DNA from: Snodgrassella sp.
GTDB taxonomy: Bacteria; Pseudomonadota; Gammaproteobacteria; Burkholderiales; Neisseriaceae
Length of the DNA stretch: 64,000 nt
Reading direction: 5' to 3'
Assembly (NCBI GenBank): GCA_024103515.1
Contig: JAGGIK010000003.1
Span: 1 to 64,000, forward strand
In this document: positions 63,025-64,000 of the stretch, in pieces
Layout of the letters: each line of letters opens with the position of its first letter
Position numbering within the stretch: the first letter of the stretch is position 1
Translations under genes and position numbers: made by a program
Notes under the pieces: model-generated
The model's database searches: none
What the model was told of the DNA's origin: nothing
What the model saw: the letters and a program-made list of their open reading frames with translations, nothing else

Positions 63025-63055
63025 AAAAAAGCCTGCTGCTAGTGCAGGCTTTTTT
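63025..63055 (+). terminator. Terminator of dapA-bamC
   Basis: aaaaaagcctgc / gcaggctttttt, 12-bp stem, 7-base loop. Confidence 0.93.
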
Positions 63056-63206
63056 GTATTTTGAAAAGCTAATTGATTTATTCATTTTAAATATCTTCTC
63101 AACTAAGATGGCTAATCATTATTTTTTGACGTAAATATTGCATGACAGCAACGTATTTTATTGTTTATTTGTTTCTCTTACCTAGAGTGACAATTCCAGC
63201 GCTTCT

Positions 63207-63461
63207 ATGACTCGGTTTAAACTTTTATTATTAATTCTCGGTTCCTGCACAGTGATGTTTATCGGCTGGTTGATATTGGCCAGTTTGAACTGGCTGGAAA
63301 ACAAACGCTTTATCGCTTATATTTGTTTTATACTGGCTTTTATCAGTGTTCTAGGCCAAATCACTGCTTTAGCGTTTACTCTACGTGAACGCTTGCGCCA
63401 GCACGCATCCTCCACTTTGGCGAATCCTGACGGTGGATCAAAAACAAATCAAACACAATAG
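63207..63461 (+). CDS. Small two-helix membrane protein, unknown
   Basis: 84 residues: two membrane helices (about 5-28 and 36-60) joined by a short loop (ENKR), and a hydrophilic Ser/Asn-rich tail. No recognisable motif. The Shine-Dalgarno is poor. It stands between the bamC terminator and the rdgB-type gene on the same strand. Its coding character (membrane pattern, GC like its neighbours) supports a real gene, but function is unknown. Confidence 0.55.
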   Translation: MTRFKLLLLILGSCTVMFIGWLILASLNWLENKRFIAYICFILAFISVLGQITALAFTLRERLRQHASSTLANPDGGSKTNQTQ

Positions 63462-63664
63462 GTACTTATTCATCCAAGAATATTGATGGACAATATGCCA
63501 TAGTATTAATAAACGCAGCTAAAGCAATATTTTTGCTCTTGAACCACTTTTTACTGCATGATTTTTATATCTGCATTGATATTATTGATAATGTACAGCA
63601 ATATAACATTTTTTCAACTGATTCTTTAACCATACTTTTATTGGATCCCGTTTAATTGTTTTTT

Positions 63665-64000
63665 ATGAAAAAAATTGTTCTCGCCAGCAACAATCAAGGA
63701 AAGCTGACTGAGTTTCAGCGTCTTTTTTCTAAAATTGATATTGAAGTTATTCCACAGTCGGTAATGGGTATACCAGAATGTCCTGAGCCGCATATTACCT
63801 TTGTGGAGAATGCGCTCACTAAAGCACGTCACGCCAGCCAGCATAGTGGTTTACCTGCTCTAGCCGATGATTCTGGTATATGTTCCATTGCCTTACAAGG
63901 GGCACCCGGGGTACATTCTGCCCGCTATGCAGGAATTAGCCCTAAATCTGATCAAGCTAATAATGCCAAGCTTGATGAAGAATTAAACCACTATGCAGAT
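63665..64000 (+). CDS. rdgB: RdgB/HAM1-type dITP/XTP pyrophosphatase, 5' part (runs off right edge)
   Basis: 112 codons to the window end. It starts KKIVLASNNQGKLTEFQRLF (the SNNxGKxxE substrate motif) and continues ENALTKARHAS, ALADDSGIC and GVHSARYAG, the ordered HAM1 family motifs. It removes inosine, xanthosine and other non-canonical purine triphosphates. The start at 63665 is followed by the standard N-terminus. The remaining ~85 residues lie beyond the window. Confidence 0.94.
   Translation, partial: MKKIVLASNNQGKLTEFQRLFSKIDIEVIPQSVMGIPECPEPHITFVENALTKARHASQHSGLPALADDSGICSIALQGAPGVHSARYAGISPKSDQANNAKLDEELNHYAD

Overview
The window most likely comes from a low-GC member of the Neisseriaceae, probably a Snodgrassella-type bee-gut symbiont. 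This is inferred from gene content and order: pgsA followed by Gly-Cys-Leu tRNAs, rimP-nusA-infB-rbfA, dapA-bamC, sspA-sspB and lptF-lptG. Supporting signs are an extended-signal-peptide autotransporter, a DNA-uptake-like dodecamer of Neisseriaceae type, AT-rich intergenic DNA and many dead insertion sequences. No rRNA or species marker is present, so the genus is an inference.

Layout. 1-1160: 5' part of a NarX/NarQ-type nitrate sensor kinase running off the left edge. 1341-6200: a very AT-rich island with one Tlde1-type (DUF2778) L,D-transpeptidase-like toxin gene, followed by a tandem array of secreted ~113-residue paralogues, probably periplasmic immunity proteins. Five copies are intact. 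One is intact except for an ATG-to-ACG start. Two are broken at the same A-tract. One is a wreck, and two 3' scraps remain. Fossil 3' ends of the toxin gene lie in front of several copies, so the array looks like repeated acquisition or duplication of toxin-immunity modules with loss of the toxins. 6796-17831: DUF805 protein, FtsK-type translocase, PanC, an amino-acid binding lipoprotein, tRNA-Ser, Eno-FtsB, a SpoIIAA-like protein and a 1.3-kb gene-poor stretch. 17832-22312: a hydrolase abutting a three-gene prophage scrap (replication-type HTH, HTH_39-like, Cro-like) and two dead IS3-family elements.

22313-45385 is mostly core genome: a PEBP protein, the rimP-nusA-infB-rbfA operon, kup, argC, erpA, katA, a dead IS256 fragment, lptF-lptG, pepA-holC, an RmlD-like reductase, nrdR, a lipoprotein with ribD, a GNAT, msrAB and pgsA. 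45432-46112 is a tRNA operon with a consensus promoter, three identical tRNA-Gly genes, tRNA-Cys, a strange second Cys-like tRNA and tRNA-Leu. 46860-50723 holds a large autotransporter and an orphan HlyC-like acyltransferase lacking the expected catalytic residues. The rest is ahpC-ahpF, sspA-sspB, a Nif3-like protein, a dead IS3 element, an NCS2 permease, dapA-bamC, a small membrane protein and the 5' part of an rdgB-type gene.

Functional themes: interbacterial antagonism and its defence (1.3-6.2 kb), host-surface interaction (autotransporter), oxidative-stress defence (KatA, AhpCF, MsrAB, ErpA), envelope assembly (LptFG, BamC, PgsA) and translation-related core functions. The strongest candidate for something new is the immunity array. 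It carries A AAA AAG heptamers exactly where two copies lose frame, and a -1 shift there would restore the full protein.
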